Positions 20,085-30,105 are shown, numbered from the stretch's first letter. The stretch: 64,000 bases of DNA from Rhodospirillaceae bacterium (GCA_002724395.1 PBOR01000013.1:128433-192432); one strand, 5' to 3'. Program-made: numbers and translations. Notes: generated by a model from the letters alone, not told the origin.

Positions 20085-20732
20085 TTATGCCGTCGCTACC
20101 ACTTTGAGAAAGGCCCTAGTTTTGGCCGGATTTTTATGGCCTGGCCTGTCTTCCACTCCCGAAGATGTGTCGACAACAGACGCACCCGTCAATCGAATGG
20201 CCTCACTCACATTGTTGGCGTTTAGCCCTCCAGCCAGCATCCAGGGTTTTTGCCAAGATTTTCCGGTCAAAAGCGACCAATCGAACGAGATTGCGTTGCC
20301 TCCCGGAAGTGTGTTTTTCATAGATTTTGGCGGTTGGGCATCAAACATGAGCCAATCTGCGGCATCCAAATAGGTGTTAGCTTTTTCCACATCTGCTTTT
20401 TCGGCAACTGATAAGACCTTCATAACAGGCAGTCCAAAACGGGTCTTAATTTCTGTTGTGCGTCTTGGCGTCTCGGTCCCATGCAATTGCAAGAGATCGA
20501 GTGATACAGTCTTCAATATAGTTTCTAAAGTTGCATCAGTTGGGTCAACGAATAACCCTACACGAACGGCATTTCCCTGTGCCTGATCGCTCAATTTACT
20601 TGCTTGTTCCATTGTCACTGCGCGTGGACTCTTATCATAAAACACTAGCCCTACGTGGCTTGCGCCGCCATCAATGGCAGCGGACATGGTAATTGGGTCG
20701 TTAATACCGCAGATTTTAGCAGTGGTGGTCAT
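20085..20732 (-). CDS. trpF: phosphoribosylanthranilate isomerase
   Basis: Third step of tryptophan synthesis, 215 aa TIM barrel. The N-terminal KICGI carries the catalytic Cys and FDAQPP the catalytic Asp region; the LAGGLNANN phosphate loop and VDTSSGVE are also visible. Overlaps the end of pyrF by 4 bases. The order pyrF-trpF-trpB-trpA is conserved in alphaproteobacteria. Confidence 0.96.
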   Translation of the reverse strand: MTTTAKICGINDPITMSAAIDGGASHVGLVFYDKSPRAVTMEQASKLSDQAQGNAVRVGLFVDPTDATLETILKTVSLDLLQLHGTETPRRTTEIKTRFGLPVMKVLSVAEKADVEKANTYLDAADWLMFDAQPPKSMKNTLPGGNAISFDWSLLTGKSWQKPWMLAGGLNANNVSEAIRLTGASVVDTSSGVEDRPGHKNPAKTRAFLKVVATA

Positions 20733-21436
20733 GGCGTGATTGTAGCTGCAATGGTACGGGCCGCTTTAGCAGGATCGTCGGCTGCGGTAATTGGTCGGCC
20801 GATGATTAAATAATCCGCTCCGGCGTTGATTGCATCAGCGGGCGTCATGGTGCGTTTTTGGTCGCCGGCTTCGGTACCTGCCGGGCGAATGCCAGGCACA
20901 ACTAACTTAAACTCAGAGTTACATGCCGCGCGGATCGCCCTTATTTCGAGCGGCGAGCAGACGACGCCGTCGAGACCGCAATCTTCAGTAAGTTTAGCCA
21001 AACGAACCACTTGTTCCTCTGATACCCCTTGCTGTCCTACTGCAGCAAGGTCATCGTCGTCGAGGCTTGTTAGCACGGTTACTGCTATTAGCATTGGTTT
21101 GACAACACCTAAAGCATCTGCGCTTTCGGTTATTGCAGTGGCAGCGGCTTTCATCATGGCTGCGCCGCCGGATGCATGGACGTTGAGGATGGCTGGTTTA
21201 AGTGAGACAGCAGCGCGAATAGCGCCGGCGACGGTGTTAGGTATGTCGTGAAATTTCAGGTCTAGAAAAAACGGCACACCAGTACTAGCTATTCTTCGAA
21301 CACCATCGGGACCATTGGCATTGAAAAACTCTAAACCTATTTTTACCCCGCTTACAACGCCGGTTAGTGCAGCGGTCAAACCAGCGGCGAGCGCGGGATC
21401 TTGGGTATCAATAGCGGCAAAAATCTGATTTTGCAT
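20729..21436 (-). CDS. pyrF: orotidine 5'-phosphate decarboxylase
   Basis: Last step of UMP synthesis, 235 aa TIM barrel. The catalytic array Asp59-Lys61-Asp64 is visible in LDLKFHDIPNT, and the phosphate-binding VPGIRP and IIGRPIT loops follow. It overlaps trpF by 4 bases. The N-terminal strand reads FAAIDTQDP rather than the more usual ALDTP-type start, but the enzyme is complete. Confidence 0.96.
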   Translation of the reverse strand: MQNQIFAAIDTQDPALAAGLTAALTGVVSGVKIGLEFFNANGPDGVRRIASTGVPFFLDLKFHDIPNTVAGAIRAAVSLKPAILNVHASGGAAMMKAAATAITESADALGVVKPMLIAVTVLTSLDDDDLAAVGQQGVSEEQVVRLAKLTEDCGLDGVVCSPLEIRAIRAACNSEFKLVVPGIRPAGTEAGDQKRTMTPADAINAGADYLIIGRPITAADDPAKAARTIAATITP

Positions 21437-21471
21437 GCGTAAGCTCCAAGGTTTTGCCTCTTTAATATAAA

Positions 21472-22638
21472 TTACCTGTTGTCGAAAGTAATTCCCGTAT
21501 CGACTAAGGCGTCAAGTTCGGCGATCGCCATGGCAAGGTGATAGAGGCTAGACCCAGGAATATCAGTCCGTAAGGGTTCTCCACTTTTGCCTAAATGTTC
21601 GCGCCACGCACCGTTAGGCATAGCTTCCAAGTGATGTTGGTGTAACGTTTCAATTGCTTGCTCTAAGTTGTATGCTGCCTCCTTTTCACCAAACCGGCGT
21701 CGGGCACTGTGGGCCTTAAGGCTTTCTGTTTGGGGCCAAAGGCGGCGGAACGGTTTAAGCACTTGACCACTCGATGAGATTTCATCAAAGACCCCGCCAG
21801 ACATTTCATCGACACCGTTTGCGTTTGCAAAATGATACAAGTCGGTGGCTATGGGTATAATCGATATATCGTTGGTGAGTGCTGCATATTGGTGCAAAAG
21901 CCATACCCATTCGTAATGATGGCCGGGTTCGGTGATGCGCCCCATTGCGCCCGGCACGGGTGCCCAAGTATCGGTAAAATACTCTCGTAGGCTGCCTTCA
22001 ACAAAAAAATAGCGCTTCAAAAGAGCAACTATTCTCGATGCACGCTCTAGCCACCAATCGTCTCCTGAAGTTTGAAAGAGGGCTAAAAAGGCCTCGAGTA
22101 GGTGCATATGGGGATTCTGCTTCCTTGGCTCCTTAGGCTTATCTAGGTTATCCAGTGCATTAGGAGCTGATTCCACATAACCACCTTTGGGGTGCACCAT
22201 TTCTGTTTCTATAAAGTCAATTGTTGCATCAGCGACGTCCAAGGCTACGGTACTACCGCTGGCTCGGCCGAACCAGGCCATAGCGAATAGGACAAAGGCG
22301 TGGTCGTATAAATACCGCATGGGATCAACCGGATCGCCCTTGCGGTCGACCTTGTGATGCCACCCTCCCTGAGCATGAGGTCCGTATTGGCTCAGGAATT
22401 GGAAGCCACGCTCGGCATTTTGCAGATCAATGGGGTTTCGAGTTTGTAAGTATGCATGGGAAAATACGAAAATCTGACGTGCCTGTACCATCATGCGTTT
22501 ACCACCCGTACTTTCAGGTACCAAAGACGCATTTAATTCTTCGTGGAATCCCCCCTGCTCTTGGTCAATAGCAAGCGTACGCCATACCGGAAGGGTTTTC
22601 TTATAATACCATTCAGACAAAAAACGTTTGGCTATCAT
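21472..22638 (-). CDS. AGE-family epimerase/isomerase
   Basis: 388 aa member of the N-acylglucosamine 2-epimerase / mannose isomerase superfamily, an (alpha/alpha)6 barrel. The repeated aromatic-helix pattern and the conserved YEWVWLL and LWPQTE segments are visible; the His of HHYEW and of the first inner helices probably form the catalytic pair. Substrate may be a free sugar such as mannose/fructose or a phosphorylated one. Cellobiose epimerase cannot be excluded. It lies 35 bases before pyrF and 14 after lapA, which does not help with the substrate. Confidence 0.88.
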   Translation of the reverse strand: MIAKRFLSEWYYKKTLPVWRTLAIDQEQGGFHEELNASLVPESTGGKRMMVQARQIFVFSHAYLQTRNPIDLQNAERGFQFLSQYGPHAQGGWHHKVDRKGDPVDPMRYLYDHAFVLFAMAWFGRASGSTVALDVADATIDFIETEMVHPKGGYVESAPNALDNLDKPKEPRKQNPHMHLLEAFLALFQTSGDDWWLERASRIVALLKRYFFVEGSLREYFTDTWAPVPGAMGRITEPGHHYEWVWLLHQYAALTNDISIIPIATDLYHFANANGVDEMSGGVFDEISSSGQVLKPFRRLWPQTESLKAHSARRRFGEKEAAYNLEQAIETLHQHHLEAMPNGAWREHLGKSGEPLRTDIPGSSLYHLAMAIAELDALVDTGITFDNR

Positions 22639-22652
22639 TGGGTGCTTAACAG

Positions 22653-23027
22653 CTACTGATTCTGCTGTTGTTGAGATTGGAGTGAGTTTTGTGTTGGCAT
22701 CGTCTGTCTATCTCGAGATTCACCATAGGTGCGGGTTTCTGTTTGGCGCAACTGTTCTTGAATGTCTTGAAGCTTAGACTTCAATTGCACCACTTGTTTT
22801 TCGGTTTGCCTCGCACGAGCCCACAGTTTTGTTTTGCTCAGGGAAGCCCATAGGCCACCCAATAAAAATGTGATGAACGCAGGCAATAAAATTGCTAGCC
22901 CAGCTTGTACCGGAAATGCAAAAGGAAATGGCCAAAAATAGAAATTAATAAGATGGCGATTTGAAACCGCAAATATGACGCAGAGTATAATAAAACACGC
23001 ACCGACGACCCACCGAATAAAATTCAT
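22653..23027 (-). CDS. lapA: LapA-domain inner-membrane protein
   Basis: 124 aa protein with two membrane segments (about 4-22 and 40-62) and a cytoplasmic coiled-coil tail that ends in a glutamine-rich stretch. This matches the LapA (YciS, DUF1049) domain. In enterobacteria LapA with LapB regulates LpxC and lipopolysaccharide assembly; whether that holds in this lineage is unknown and no lapB is adjacent. The position after ihfB is conserved in alphaproteobacteria. Confidence 0.85.
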   Translation of the reverse strand: MNFIRWVVGACFIILCVIFAVSNRHLINFYFWPFPFAFPVQAGLAILLPAFITFLLGGLWASLSKTKLWARARQTEKQVVQLKSKLQDIQEQLRQTETRTYGESRDRQTMPTQNSLQSQQQQNQ

Positions 23028-23064
23028 AGCCGTTTCTCGTCATTTTTCAGTGTTAACTCCGAAC

Positions 23065-23346
23065 TTAAGGGCGGTTTAGCATCTCCCGCAGTTTCTTTCC
23101 GGTCTTAAAAAAAGGGACAGCTTTTTTATCGACATGAACCGTTTTGCCAGTTCTTGGGTTGCGTCCTATGCGGGCACCTCGTTTTTTAACGGAGAAAGCA
23201 CCGAAGCCACGGAGTTCAACACGGCGACCATTTGCGAGCGCAGACGAAATATCACCAAAAATAGTCGAAACGATGCGCTCAACGTCACGTTGGAAGAGGT
23301 GCGGATTAAGCTCCGAGATACGTTGTATAAGTTGTGACTTTGTCAT
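23065..23346 (-). CDS. ihfB: integration host factor beta subunit
   Basis: DNA-bending protein of the HU/IHF family, 93 aa. The intercalating proline lies in the RNPRTG loop, and the [10 protein letters not shown] signature is present. It acts as a heterodimer with IhfA (not in window). The ribosome site is a run of six G. It follows rpsA by 196 bases, which hold no ORF or strong hairpin. Confidence 0.96.
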   Translation of the reverse strand: MTKSQLIQRISELNPHLFQRDVERIVSTIFGDISSALANGRRVELRGFGAFSVKKRGARIGRNPRTGKTVHVDKKAVPFFKTGKKLREMLNRP

Positions 23347-23542
23347 AGACCCATCCCCCCTGACGATAGCGTATCCTCATGCATGGATATCGCATAAACC
23401 TTTTGTTGGAACGAAAGTTATACGATAACCGTGCCAGAGCTATTTGACGCCGTCAAGCGCGAAGCCCATAAAATTTAGAGATTCCCTGATGCCTAGCAGT
23501 GCGTGGAAATAGGGTTTGAACAAAATTCAGCCGATTTTGTGC

Positions 23543-25369
23543 CTACTTTTCTTTTTCATCTGTGTCTTCAGTTGCTTTTTCGTTAGTTTCTGTTGATTCG
23601 ACACTAGTTTCCTCCTCAGGTGTAGGTTCCGAAGCTACTTCTTCTACCTCATCCTTGGCCGGATCATCCGTGTTCCCAGATTCTGCCTCCTTTGATTTCA
23701 ACGCAGCTCCTAGAATGTCGCCGAGAGATGCACCTGCGTCGGAACTGCCATATTCCGCCATAGCTTCTTTCTCTTCTTCGACTTCTTTCGCCTTTATTGA
23801 TAAGGATAGCTTACGACTGCCTTTTTCGATGTTGGTAATTTTGGCATCCACCTTTTCGCCTTCGGCAAATCGGTCGGGGCGTTGTTCGCCGCGGTCGCGT
23901 GACAAGTCAGCGCGTCGAATGAAGCCGGTGAGGCCTTCTTCGATGCTCACCTCGACTCCATTATCTTGCACCTTAGTAATCGTGCAAGTTACAATCGATC
24001 CTTTGCGTAGATTGGCAATGCCGGCGGCAAATGGGTCTTCGCTCAATTGTTTTATGCCAAGACTGACCCGTTCTTTGTCGGTATCGATATCGAGGACCTT
24101 GGCTTTAACCTGATCCCCTTTCGAGTAATCCGCAATTGCTGCTTCGCCGGACTGCTCCCAATCGATATCTGATAAATGAACCATGCCGTCAATTTCGCCA
24201 GGTAGCCCAACGAACAATCCAAACTCGGTGATATTTTTAACTTCTCCCTCGAGTTCTGTGCCGACCGGGTGAAGGGTCGCAAAATTTTCCCAAGGGTTAT
24301 CGATACACTGTTTCAGCCCGAGGCTGATCCGACGTTTGTTCGGGTCAACATCAAGCACCATGACTTCGACTTCTTGACTGGTAGAAACTATTTTGCCCGG
24401 ATGAACATTCTTTTTAGTCCAGCTCATTTCGGATACGTGCACGAGGCCTTCAATCCCAGGCTCAAGTTCCACAAAGGCACCGTAATCAGTAATGTTAGTA
24501 ACACGACCGTTGAAGCGTGCTTGGAGCGGGTACTTGGAATCGACACCGTCCCAGGGGTCGGACTCGAGCTGTTTCATGCCAAGGCTAATCCGTTGGGTCT
24601 CTGCATTAAAGCGTATAACCTGAACATCAATAGTCTCGCCTACTTGCAGGGCTTCCGACGGATGATTAATACGACGCCAAGCAATGTCTGTCACATGCAA
24701 CAAACCGTCGACACCACCAAGGTCGATAAAAGCACCGTAATCGGTGATGTTTTTGACTACGCCTTTAAGGGTCTGACCTTCTTCTAGATTTTCAATGAGC
24801 TCACTTCTTTGTTCGGCCCGACTTTCTTCAAGTACGGCCCGGCGTGACACTACGATATTGCCCCGGCTGCGATCCATTTTTAGTATCTGAAATGGCTGGC
24901 TATTGCCCATTAGAGGGCCAACGTCACGAACTGGACGGATGTCTACCTGGCTGCCCGGCAAAAATGCTACAGCGCCTTGCAAGTCGACAGTAAAGCCACC
25001 TTTTACTCGTCCGAAAATGACGCCGTCAACTCGTTCAGTTTTCTCGAAAGCCTTTTCTAATTCCGTCCAGGCTTCCTCGCGGCGTGCTTTTTCGCGTGAT
25101 AGAACGGCTTCACCATTCTTATTTTCCATACGTTCGAGATACACCTCGACCGTGTCGCCAACACCTATCTCAGGAAGCTGTCCTGGCGCGCCAAACTCCT
25201 TTAGTGGCACCCGCCCTTCCGATTTTAATCCGGCATCAACGACGACGAAGTCGTTCTCCACCGCAATGACGAGCCCTTTGATAACACTACCTTCAAGGCC
25301 GTTGGCTGCGCCTAACGACTCATTAAGAAGGTCTTCAAAACTTTCTTTTTCAGCTGCGACCGCAGGCAT
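23543..25369 (-). CDS. rpsA: 30S ribosomal protein S1
   Basis: S1 binds mRNA and delivers it to the 30S subunit. Six S1 (OB-fold) repeats can be followed, marked by recurring DYGAF(I/V)xL and ISLG(M/L)KQ segments. I place the start at the ATG at 25369 (MPAVAAEK), as in related S1 proteins, giving 608 aa; the frame is open 22 codons further upstream. The C-terminal about 45 residues are almost entirely Glu, Asp, Ser and Thr, an acidic tail longer than in most S1 proteins. The neighbours cmk upstream and ihfB downstream are the classical order. Confidence 0.97.
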   Translation of the reverse strand: MPAVAAEKESFEDLLNESLGAANGLEGSVIKGLVIAVENDFVVVDAGLKSEGRVPLKEFGAPGQLPEIGVGDTVEVYLERMENKNGEAVLSREKARREEAWTELEKAFEKTERVDGVIFGRVKGGFTVDLQGAVAFLPGSQVDIRPVRDVGPLMGNSQPFQILKMDRSRGNIVVSRRAVLEESRAEQRSELIENLEEGQTLKGVVKNITDYGAFIDLGGVDGLLHVTDIAWRRINHPSEALQVGETIDVQVIRFNAETQRISLGMKQLESDPWDGVDSKYPLQARFNGRVTNITDYGAFVELEPGIEGLVHVSEMSWTKKNVHPGKIVSTSQEVEVMVLDVDPNKRRISLGLKQCIDNPWENFATLHPVGTELEGEVKNITEFGLFVGLPGEIDGMVHLSDIDWEQSGEAAIADYSKGDQVKAKVLDIDTDKERVSLGIKQLSEDPFAAGIANLRKGSIVTCTITKVQDNGVEVSIEEGLTGFIRRADLSRDRGEQRPDRFAEGEKVDAKITNIEKGSRKLSLSIKAKEVEEEKEAMAEYGSSDAGASLGDILGAALKSKEAESGNTDDPAKDEVEEVASEPTPEEETSVESTETNEKATEDTDEKEK

Positions 25370-25492
25370 GATGTTCCAAATTCCTCTCTGGTTACAAACC
25401 GCCGAAATTATCTTCGGCATTTTTCCAATTTCCAACGGTTAGGCCAATTTCCCGGCTATAAACCGTTGATGTTTAAATCCATGTCTTGCAGG

Positions 25493-26125
25493 TTATGCAT
25501 CTTCCGAAACAATATTCATTGCAGTTTCAAAAACTGCATCAGCGTCAAGCTCCGACGTGTCTATTACCAAAGCGTCATGAGCGGGTTTCAGTGGTGCGAC
25601 TGCGCGACCCTCATCTCGCTTATCTCGCACCTTCATGTCCTGCAGGACGCGCGAATATATACTGGGCTCGCCTCTGTCTAGCAACTCCTTATGACGACGT
25701 TTTGCACGGACCTCTGTGGATGCTGTAACGAAGAGTTTTATGTCAGCATCCGGGCAGACTACAGTGCCGATGTCCCGTCCGTCCAGCACAGCCCCCTTTG
25801 CGCGGTTGGGTGGAGCGTTGGCGAATTCACGTTGAAAGGCCAGCAGGATAGCGCGGACTGATCTTATTGCGGCTACTTTTGATGCTGAGGCAGCTGCTAT
25901 ATCCCCTAAAAGGTCTTTATTAACAACCATTTGTGGTTCCAGCGATCGGGCTGCCCGGAGGGCGGCTTCTTCGTTTGCGGGGTTTTCTCCGGCTTCAACG
26001 ACACTCATTCCCACCGTGCGATAAAGCTTTCCGGTATCTAGATGCGCATAGCCTAACGCGTTTGCAAGTTTGCGTGCGAGGGTCCCTTTTCCTGACCCAG
26101 CTGGGCCATCTATGGCAATGATCAT
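25493..26125 (-). CDS. cmk: cytidylate kinase
   Basis: Phosphorylates CMP and dCMP, 210 aa. P-loop GPAGSGKGT at 7-15, LDTGKLYR for the acceptor site, and LDGRDIGTVV. The start overlaps the aroA stop by 4 bases, and rpsA follows after 123 bases. Cytoplasmic nucleotide salvage and dCTP supply. Confidence 0.97.
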   Translation of the reverse strand: MIIAIDGPAGSGKGTLARKLANALGYAHLDTGKLYRTVGMSVVEAGENPANEEAALRAARSLEPQMVVNKDLLGDIAAASASKVAAIRSVRAILLAFQREFANAPPNRAKGAVLDGRDIGTVVCPDADIKLFVTASTEVRAKRRHKELLDRGEPSIYSRVLQDMKVRDKRDEGRAVAPLKPAHDALVIDTSELDADAVFETAMNIVSEDA

Positions 26126-27459
26126 GATGCAACAGTTTCAGAAAAATTTCCGCCAATGCGGTTCATCAGTTTAATAAATCCTGGAAAACTTGTCGAAATA
26201 GCCGTTCCGTCGTCGATAGTGATTGAGTTTTCGCTCGCCATCCCAAGCACCAGGAAACTCATTGCAATACGATGATCGTAGTGGGTTTGAACTAGGGTGT
26301 TGCCACCTCTTGGCCGTCCGCCACACCCCTCGACGGTGAGGCTATTTCCGTCTTGAGCAACCTCAACACCAGCATCTGACAAGCCATCGACAATAGCGCC
26401 TAATCGATCACTTTCTTTAACTCTGAGTTCCGCTAATCCATGCATAACTGTTCGGCCTTCGGCGACGGCGGCGGCAATAGCTAGGATTGGATACTCGTCG
26501 ATCATTGATGGCGCTCTTTCTGCCGGTATCTTAATACCGTGCAGTTCGCTAGAGCGGGCCATTAAATCCGCCACAGGTTCGCCACCCTCGGTTCGTTCAT
26601 TCTCTATGTTTATATTTGCGCCCATTTCCTGCAATGATTTCAGCAAACCAATGCGACCTGGGTTCATTCCGACGGCAGGCAGGGATATTTCAGAATTCGG
26701 CAAAATAAGCGCTGCCACTAATGGGAAGGCAGCGGAACTTATATCGGCTGGCACGTTTATGGACGATGGTAATAATTCGGGCTGACCAGTAACTGTAATT
26801 TCCTTGCCACCATTTGCTGCTTTGGAGATATGAATGTGGCCGCCAAAATGACGAAGCATTCGTTCTGTATGATCGCGAGTTGCCGCCGGTTCGATAATTG
26901 TAGTTTTCCCGGGCGCATTTAATCCAGCCAATAGGACAGCGGATTTTACCTGTGCTGACGGCACTGGCAATGTGTAAGTAATAGGTAGTGCTATTTGTGC
27001 TCCGGTTACTGTCAACGGCAGCTTGTCACCATCTGCTGTTAAGAACTGGGCGCCCATATGTCCGAGCGGGGTCGTTACCCGATCCATGGGGCGGCTGCAG
27101 AGCGACTCGTCACCGGTCATGAAAGTCGTGAAAGGATGGCTTGCGAGTACACCAAGCAATAGACGGGCTGCCGTGCCCGAATTTCCCATATCTAAAACAC
27201 TGTTAGAGGGACTAAGCCCACCGATACCGCGGCCCGATATGACCCAGTCGCCTGGCCCACGCTTTTTCGGAAAACAGCCTAAATGGGTTATGGCCTTGAG
27301 AGTACATTTAACATCATCGCTCTCAAGCAGGCCTTGAATATGAGTTTGGCCGACGGTTAGACCGGCAAAAAGGACGGCGCGATGCGAAATAGATTTATCG
27401 CCTGGTATGGAAACGTTGCCGTTAATTGCATCGACTGGTTGTGAAACAAATGATCTCAT
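26122..27459 (-). CDS. aroA: 3-phosphoshikimate 1-carboxyvinyltransferase (EPSP synthase)
   Basis: Sixth step of the shikimate pathway, 445 aa. N-terminal PGDKSISHR carries the catalytic Lys, MGNSGTAARLL is the PEP/glyphosate loop, GDESLCSRPM and KESDRL are conserved active-site segments. The general pattern is nearer the class II enzymes of alphaproteobacteria, but the glycine of the GNSGT loop is retained, unlike the alanine of the CP4 enzyme. First gene of the long - strand run to folC. Confidence 0.96.
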   Translation of the reverse strand: MRSFVSQPVDAINGNVSIPGDKSISHRAVLFAGLTVGQTHIQGLLESDDVKCTLKAITHLGCFPKKRGPGDWVISGRGIGGLSPSNSVLDMGNSGTAARLLLGVLASHPFTTFMTGDESLCSRPMDRVTTPLGHMGAQFLTADGDKLPLTVTGAQIALPITYTLPVPSAQVKSAVLLAGLNAPGKTTIIEPAATRDHTERMLRHFGGHIHISKAANGGKEITVTGQPELLPSSINVPADISSAAFPLVAALILPNSEISLPAVGMNPGRIGLLKSLQEMGANINIENERTEGGEPVADLMARSSELHGIKIPAERAPSMIDEYPILAIAAAVAEGRTVMHGLAELRVKESDRLGAIVDGLSDAGVEVAQDGNSLTVEGCGGRPRGGNTLVQTHYDHRIAMSFLVLGMASENSITIDDGTAISTSFPGFIKLMNRIGGNFSETVAS

Positions 27460-27634
27460 GAGAAATGTGTTGTTGCCTGATCATATCCATTGGTTTTTGC
27501 AAATTTAGGCTTTCTCTAACACGATATTGTAAGACGATGGTAGCGCTCCAGCCATGTTTGATGTTCACTAATGAATTTTGCTCTTGCCCCCGAGCGCTGA
27601 TCGTGGCAATTGGCGCACCAGTAAATTAGAGAGA

Positions 27635-27976
27635 ATGGAGCGGATTGTGGCCAAACCTGAATGGGGATTAAAACGCTTTTGCCCTAGCTGCGGGGCGGCA
27701 TTCTATGATTTGAATAAAAGTCTGATCGAATGCCCAAAATGCAATTCAACGTTTGAACCTGAACAATTAACGCGTTTAAAGCGTTCGAGATCAGTGCCGC
27801 CCGAAACAAAAGCCGCTGTCGCGGAGACGAAGGCGGGGGATGTTGACGATGAAGCTGTAGTCGTTGAAGATGATACTGATGATGAAGCGGTGTTGGAAGA
27901 TGCAAGTGACTTGGGCGGGGAAGACGTGATCGAAGTTGTCGTCGATTCACCGGAAGGAAAGAAGGAAGATGTCTAG
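27635..27976 (+). CDS. TIGR02300-type zinc-ribbon protein
   Basis: Small alphaproteobacterial protein of unknown function, 113 aa from this ATG. The N-terminus is a zinc ribbon with CPSCG and CPKC pairs separated by a FYDLNK segment, which is the hallmark of the TIGR02300 family. The rest is an acidic, low-complexity tail rich in Asp, Glu and Val. Homologues start near the AKPE residues, so GTG 27647 (with GGAG 7 bases ahead) is an equally good start. Divergent from aroA across about 175 bases that must hold both promoters; I see no confident promoter elements. Confidence 0.88.
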   Translation: MERIVAKPEWGLKRFCPSCGAAFYDLNKSLIECPKCNSTFEPEQLTRLKRSRSVPPETKAAVAETKAGDVDDEAVVVEDDTDDEAVLEDASDLGGEDVIEVVVDSPEGKKEDV

Positions 27977-28117
27977 CGCTTAAACCGGTTGACTGACTTC
28001 CAATCTGATGGATACCCCGGAACTATATTCACTATTGATTTTTTCTTGCCTCTCAAGTGCATCGTCTTTTAAGAGTTTTTTGTCGCACCTGTTGTAAAGC
28101 TGGTGCGAACCGATTGT

Positions 28118-28193
<76 letters not shown>

Positions 28194-28239
28194 ATATTTC
28201 TCAAGCCTTCACCAATTGCCGTATTTCACCAATGGGGGA

Positions 28240-28965
28240 ATGGCATTTAACCTCATGAGCACCATTGACTTATATCAGGGTCGTAAATCTGCGAAACACA
28301 TCTGGGTTTTTGCTTTTGTTTACTTCACAGTGACTGTATCGCTAGTCTCTTCTGCATTGGGATCGGACATCTCTGGTCCTGCGCGTGTGGTCGATGGCGA
28401 CACGCTTGAAATTGGGAGCAATCGAATCCGCATTCATGGGATAGATGCACCCGAAACTCGACAGACATGTTTGAGAAATAATGCGGAGTGGCTGTGCGGC
28501 GCGGGAGCCACTCAGGCCTTGCGCACGATGACACAAAACAATTTCGTTTCTTGTATTGCAAGAAGCACAGATCGATACGGTAGAATTGTTGGTATGTGTT
28601 CAGTAGATGGGATGGACGTCGGAGAGGCGTTGGTAAAAATGGGACTAGCCCTCGCTTATCGGAAGTACTCGTCGGATTATGTGGGGGCAGAGTCCTCAGC
28701 CAAAGCTGACCGCATAGGGGTGTGGGCAGGATTGTTTGTTAAGCCTTGGGACTGGCGTCGAGGGAAAAGGCTGTCACAAAAATTCACCAAAGAAAGCGCA
28801 GATTGTAAGATCAAGGGCAACATATCCAGGTCGGGTGAGCGCATATACCACGTGCCGAGCGGCCGATATTATGGTCGGACAAATATTAATGAGAGTAAAG
28901 GGGAGCGTTGGTTTTGTTCTGAGAGTGAGGCTGTGGATACTGGGTGGCGTAAATCATTGCGTTGA
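28240..28965 (+). CDS. secreted thermonuclease-family nuclease
   Basis: Staphylococcal-nuclease (SNc) fold protein, 241 aa. A hydrophobic segment at about residues 20-45 looks like an uncleaved anchor or a signal peptide ending before GSDIS. The nuclease core shows VVDGDTL, RIHGIDAPE (catalytic Arg and Glu) and DRYGR (second catalytic Arg). The C-terminal 60 residues are an unassigned extension. Likely periplasmic or exported Ca-dependent nuclease. ATG 28240 is preferred because longer versions read through the tRNA-Ala gene; ATG 28255 is also possible. Confidence 0.87.
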   Translation: MAFNLMSTIDLYQGRKSAKHIWVFAFVYFTVTVSLVSSALGSDISGPARVVDGDTLEIGSNRIRIHGIDAPETRQTCLRNNAEWLCGAGATQALRTMTQNNFVSCIARSTDRYGRIVGMCSVDGMDVGEALVKMGLALAYRKYSSDYVGAESSAKADRIGVWAGLFVKPWDWRRGKRLSQKFTKESADCKIKGNISRSGERIYHVPSGRYYGRTNINESKGERWFCSESEAVDTGWRKSLR

Positions 28966-29052
28966 AACTATTTCGTTTGAGGCGCGGGATGGCAAGTCTG
29001 GTTATTAGGCTTTACAATGACGCTATGAATTTAAAATCAAAGGGAGGTTAAG

Positions 29053-30105
29053 ATGCCAATTGAAACGGCTGATCGGTTACTAGAAATTGAAGAGGCACTA
29101 TTGATTGGTGCTGGCGCTAGCGAAGAAGAAGCAAAGATTGTGGCACGCCATTCTATTGATTCTAATTTGGCGGGACATGACTCGCACGGCATAATTAAGA
29201 TTCCGACATATATTCAGCGCGTTAAAGATGGGCACATCGTGCCGGGCGCGCCGTTTGAGATTGAACGCGAAACCCAGGGCACAACGCACATTAACGGCAA
29301 TTGGGGTTTCGGCTATGTGGTATCAGAGCGTGCTATGAAAATCACTATTGAGAAAGCGAAAAAATGTGGTGTTGCTGCAACGACGGTTTATCAGCAGAGC
29401 CACGTGGGCCGGCTTACGGATTATCCTTTGATGGCTATTCAGGAGGGGATGATTTGTATGATGACAGCCGACTCTGGCCGCTCGAATAAAGCAGTGGCAC
29501 CTTTTGGCGGGCGAGAGACCCGCCTTGGCACTAATCCGATTTGTATTGCGATGCCGTCCAATTTAGACGGACCATTCTTCTTTGATTTTGCTACTAGCGC
29601 TGGTGCCTCGGGAAAGCTGGAAGTGGCTCTAAGCCGCGGCGAGCATGTTCCGGAAGGTTGGCTTATTGATAGCGATGGTAATCCTACAACGGATCCGGCA
29701 AAGCAGCGAGCTGGTGGCGCAATTTTGCCGCTGGGGGGTGCAGAAGGCTATAAAGGTTATGCGCTTTCGGCTATGGTCGAATTGATGTCCGGTGTGCTGC
29801 CCGGCCTCGGCTTCGGTATTGATCCGAAAGGCAAGCACAATGACGGCACATTCATGGCGTGCTTTAACGTAGCTGCTTTCCGTGATTTAGAAACCTTCAA
29901 ACAGGAAGTTACCGAATTTGCTGAGTACTTGAATACAACCCCGCCACAGCCTGGTGTTGAGCGCGTCTATTACCCAGGTGAGCCAGAACACATCAGAACG
30001 CAGAAAAAACTGAAAGACGGTATTTTTGTAGAAGACAAGACGTGGGAGAAACTAACCGCCCTTGCTATTGAATTTGGCGTGGCTGAAAAATTAGGGTTGG
30101 GTTAG
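29053..30105 (+). CDS. Ldh2-family (malate/L-lactate/ureidoglycolate type) dehydrogenase
   Basis: NAD(P)-dependent 2-hydroxyacid dehydrogenase of the Ldh2/MDH2 family, 350 aa, with the unusual non-Rossmann nucleotide fold. Conserved GHDSHGI with the catalytic His, SHVGRL, FGGRETRLGTNP and the GGAEGYKGYAL glycine loop are all visible. Family members oxidise malate, L-lactate, sulfolactate, ureidoglycolate or 2,3-diketogulonate; I cannot choose. Strong AAAGGGAGG ribosome site. It is the first gene of the + strand series that leads to the five LLM oxidoreductases, with 76 bases to the next gene. Confidence 0.92.
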   Translation: MPIETADRLLEIEEALLIGAGASEEEAKIVARHSIDSNLAGHDSHGIIKIPTYIQRVKDGHIVPGAPFEIERETQGTTHINGNWGFGYVVSERAMKITIEKAKKCGVAATTVYQQSHVGRLTDYPLMAIQEGMICMMTADSGRSNKAVAPFGGRETRLGTNPICIAMPSNLDGPFFFDFATSAGASGKLEVALSRGEHVPEGWLIDSDGNPTTDPAKQRAGGAILPLGGAEGYKGYALSAMVELMSGVLPGLGFGIDPKGKHNDGTFMACFNVAAFRDLETFKQEVTEFAEYLNTTPPQPGVERVYYPGEPEHIRTQKKLKDGIFVEDKTWEKLTALAIEFGVAEKLGLG

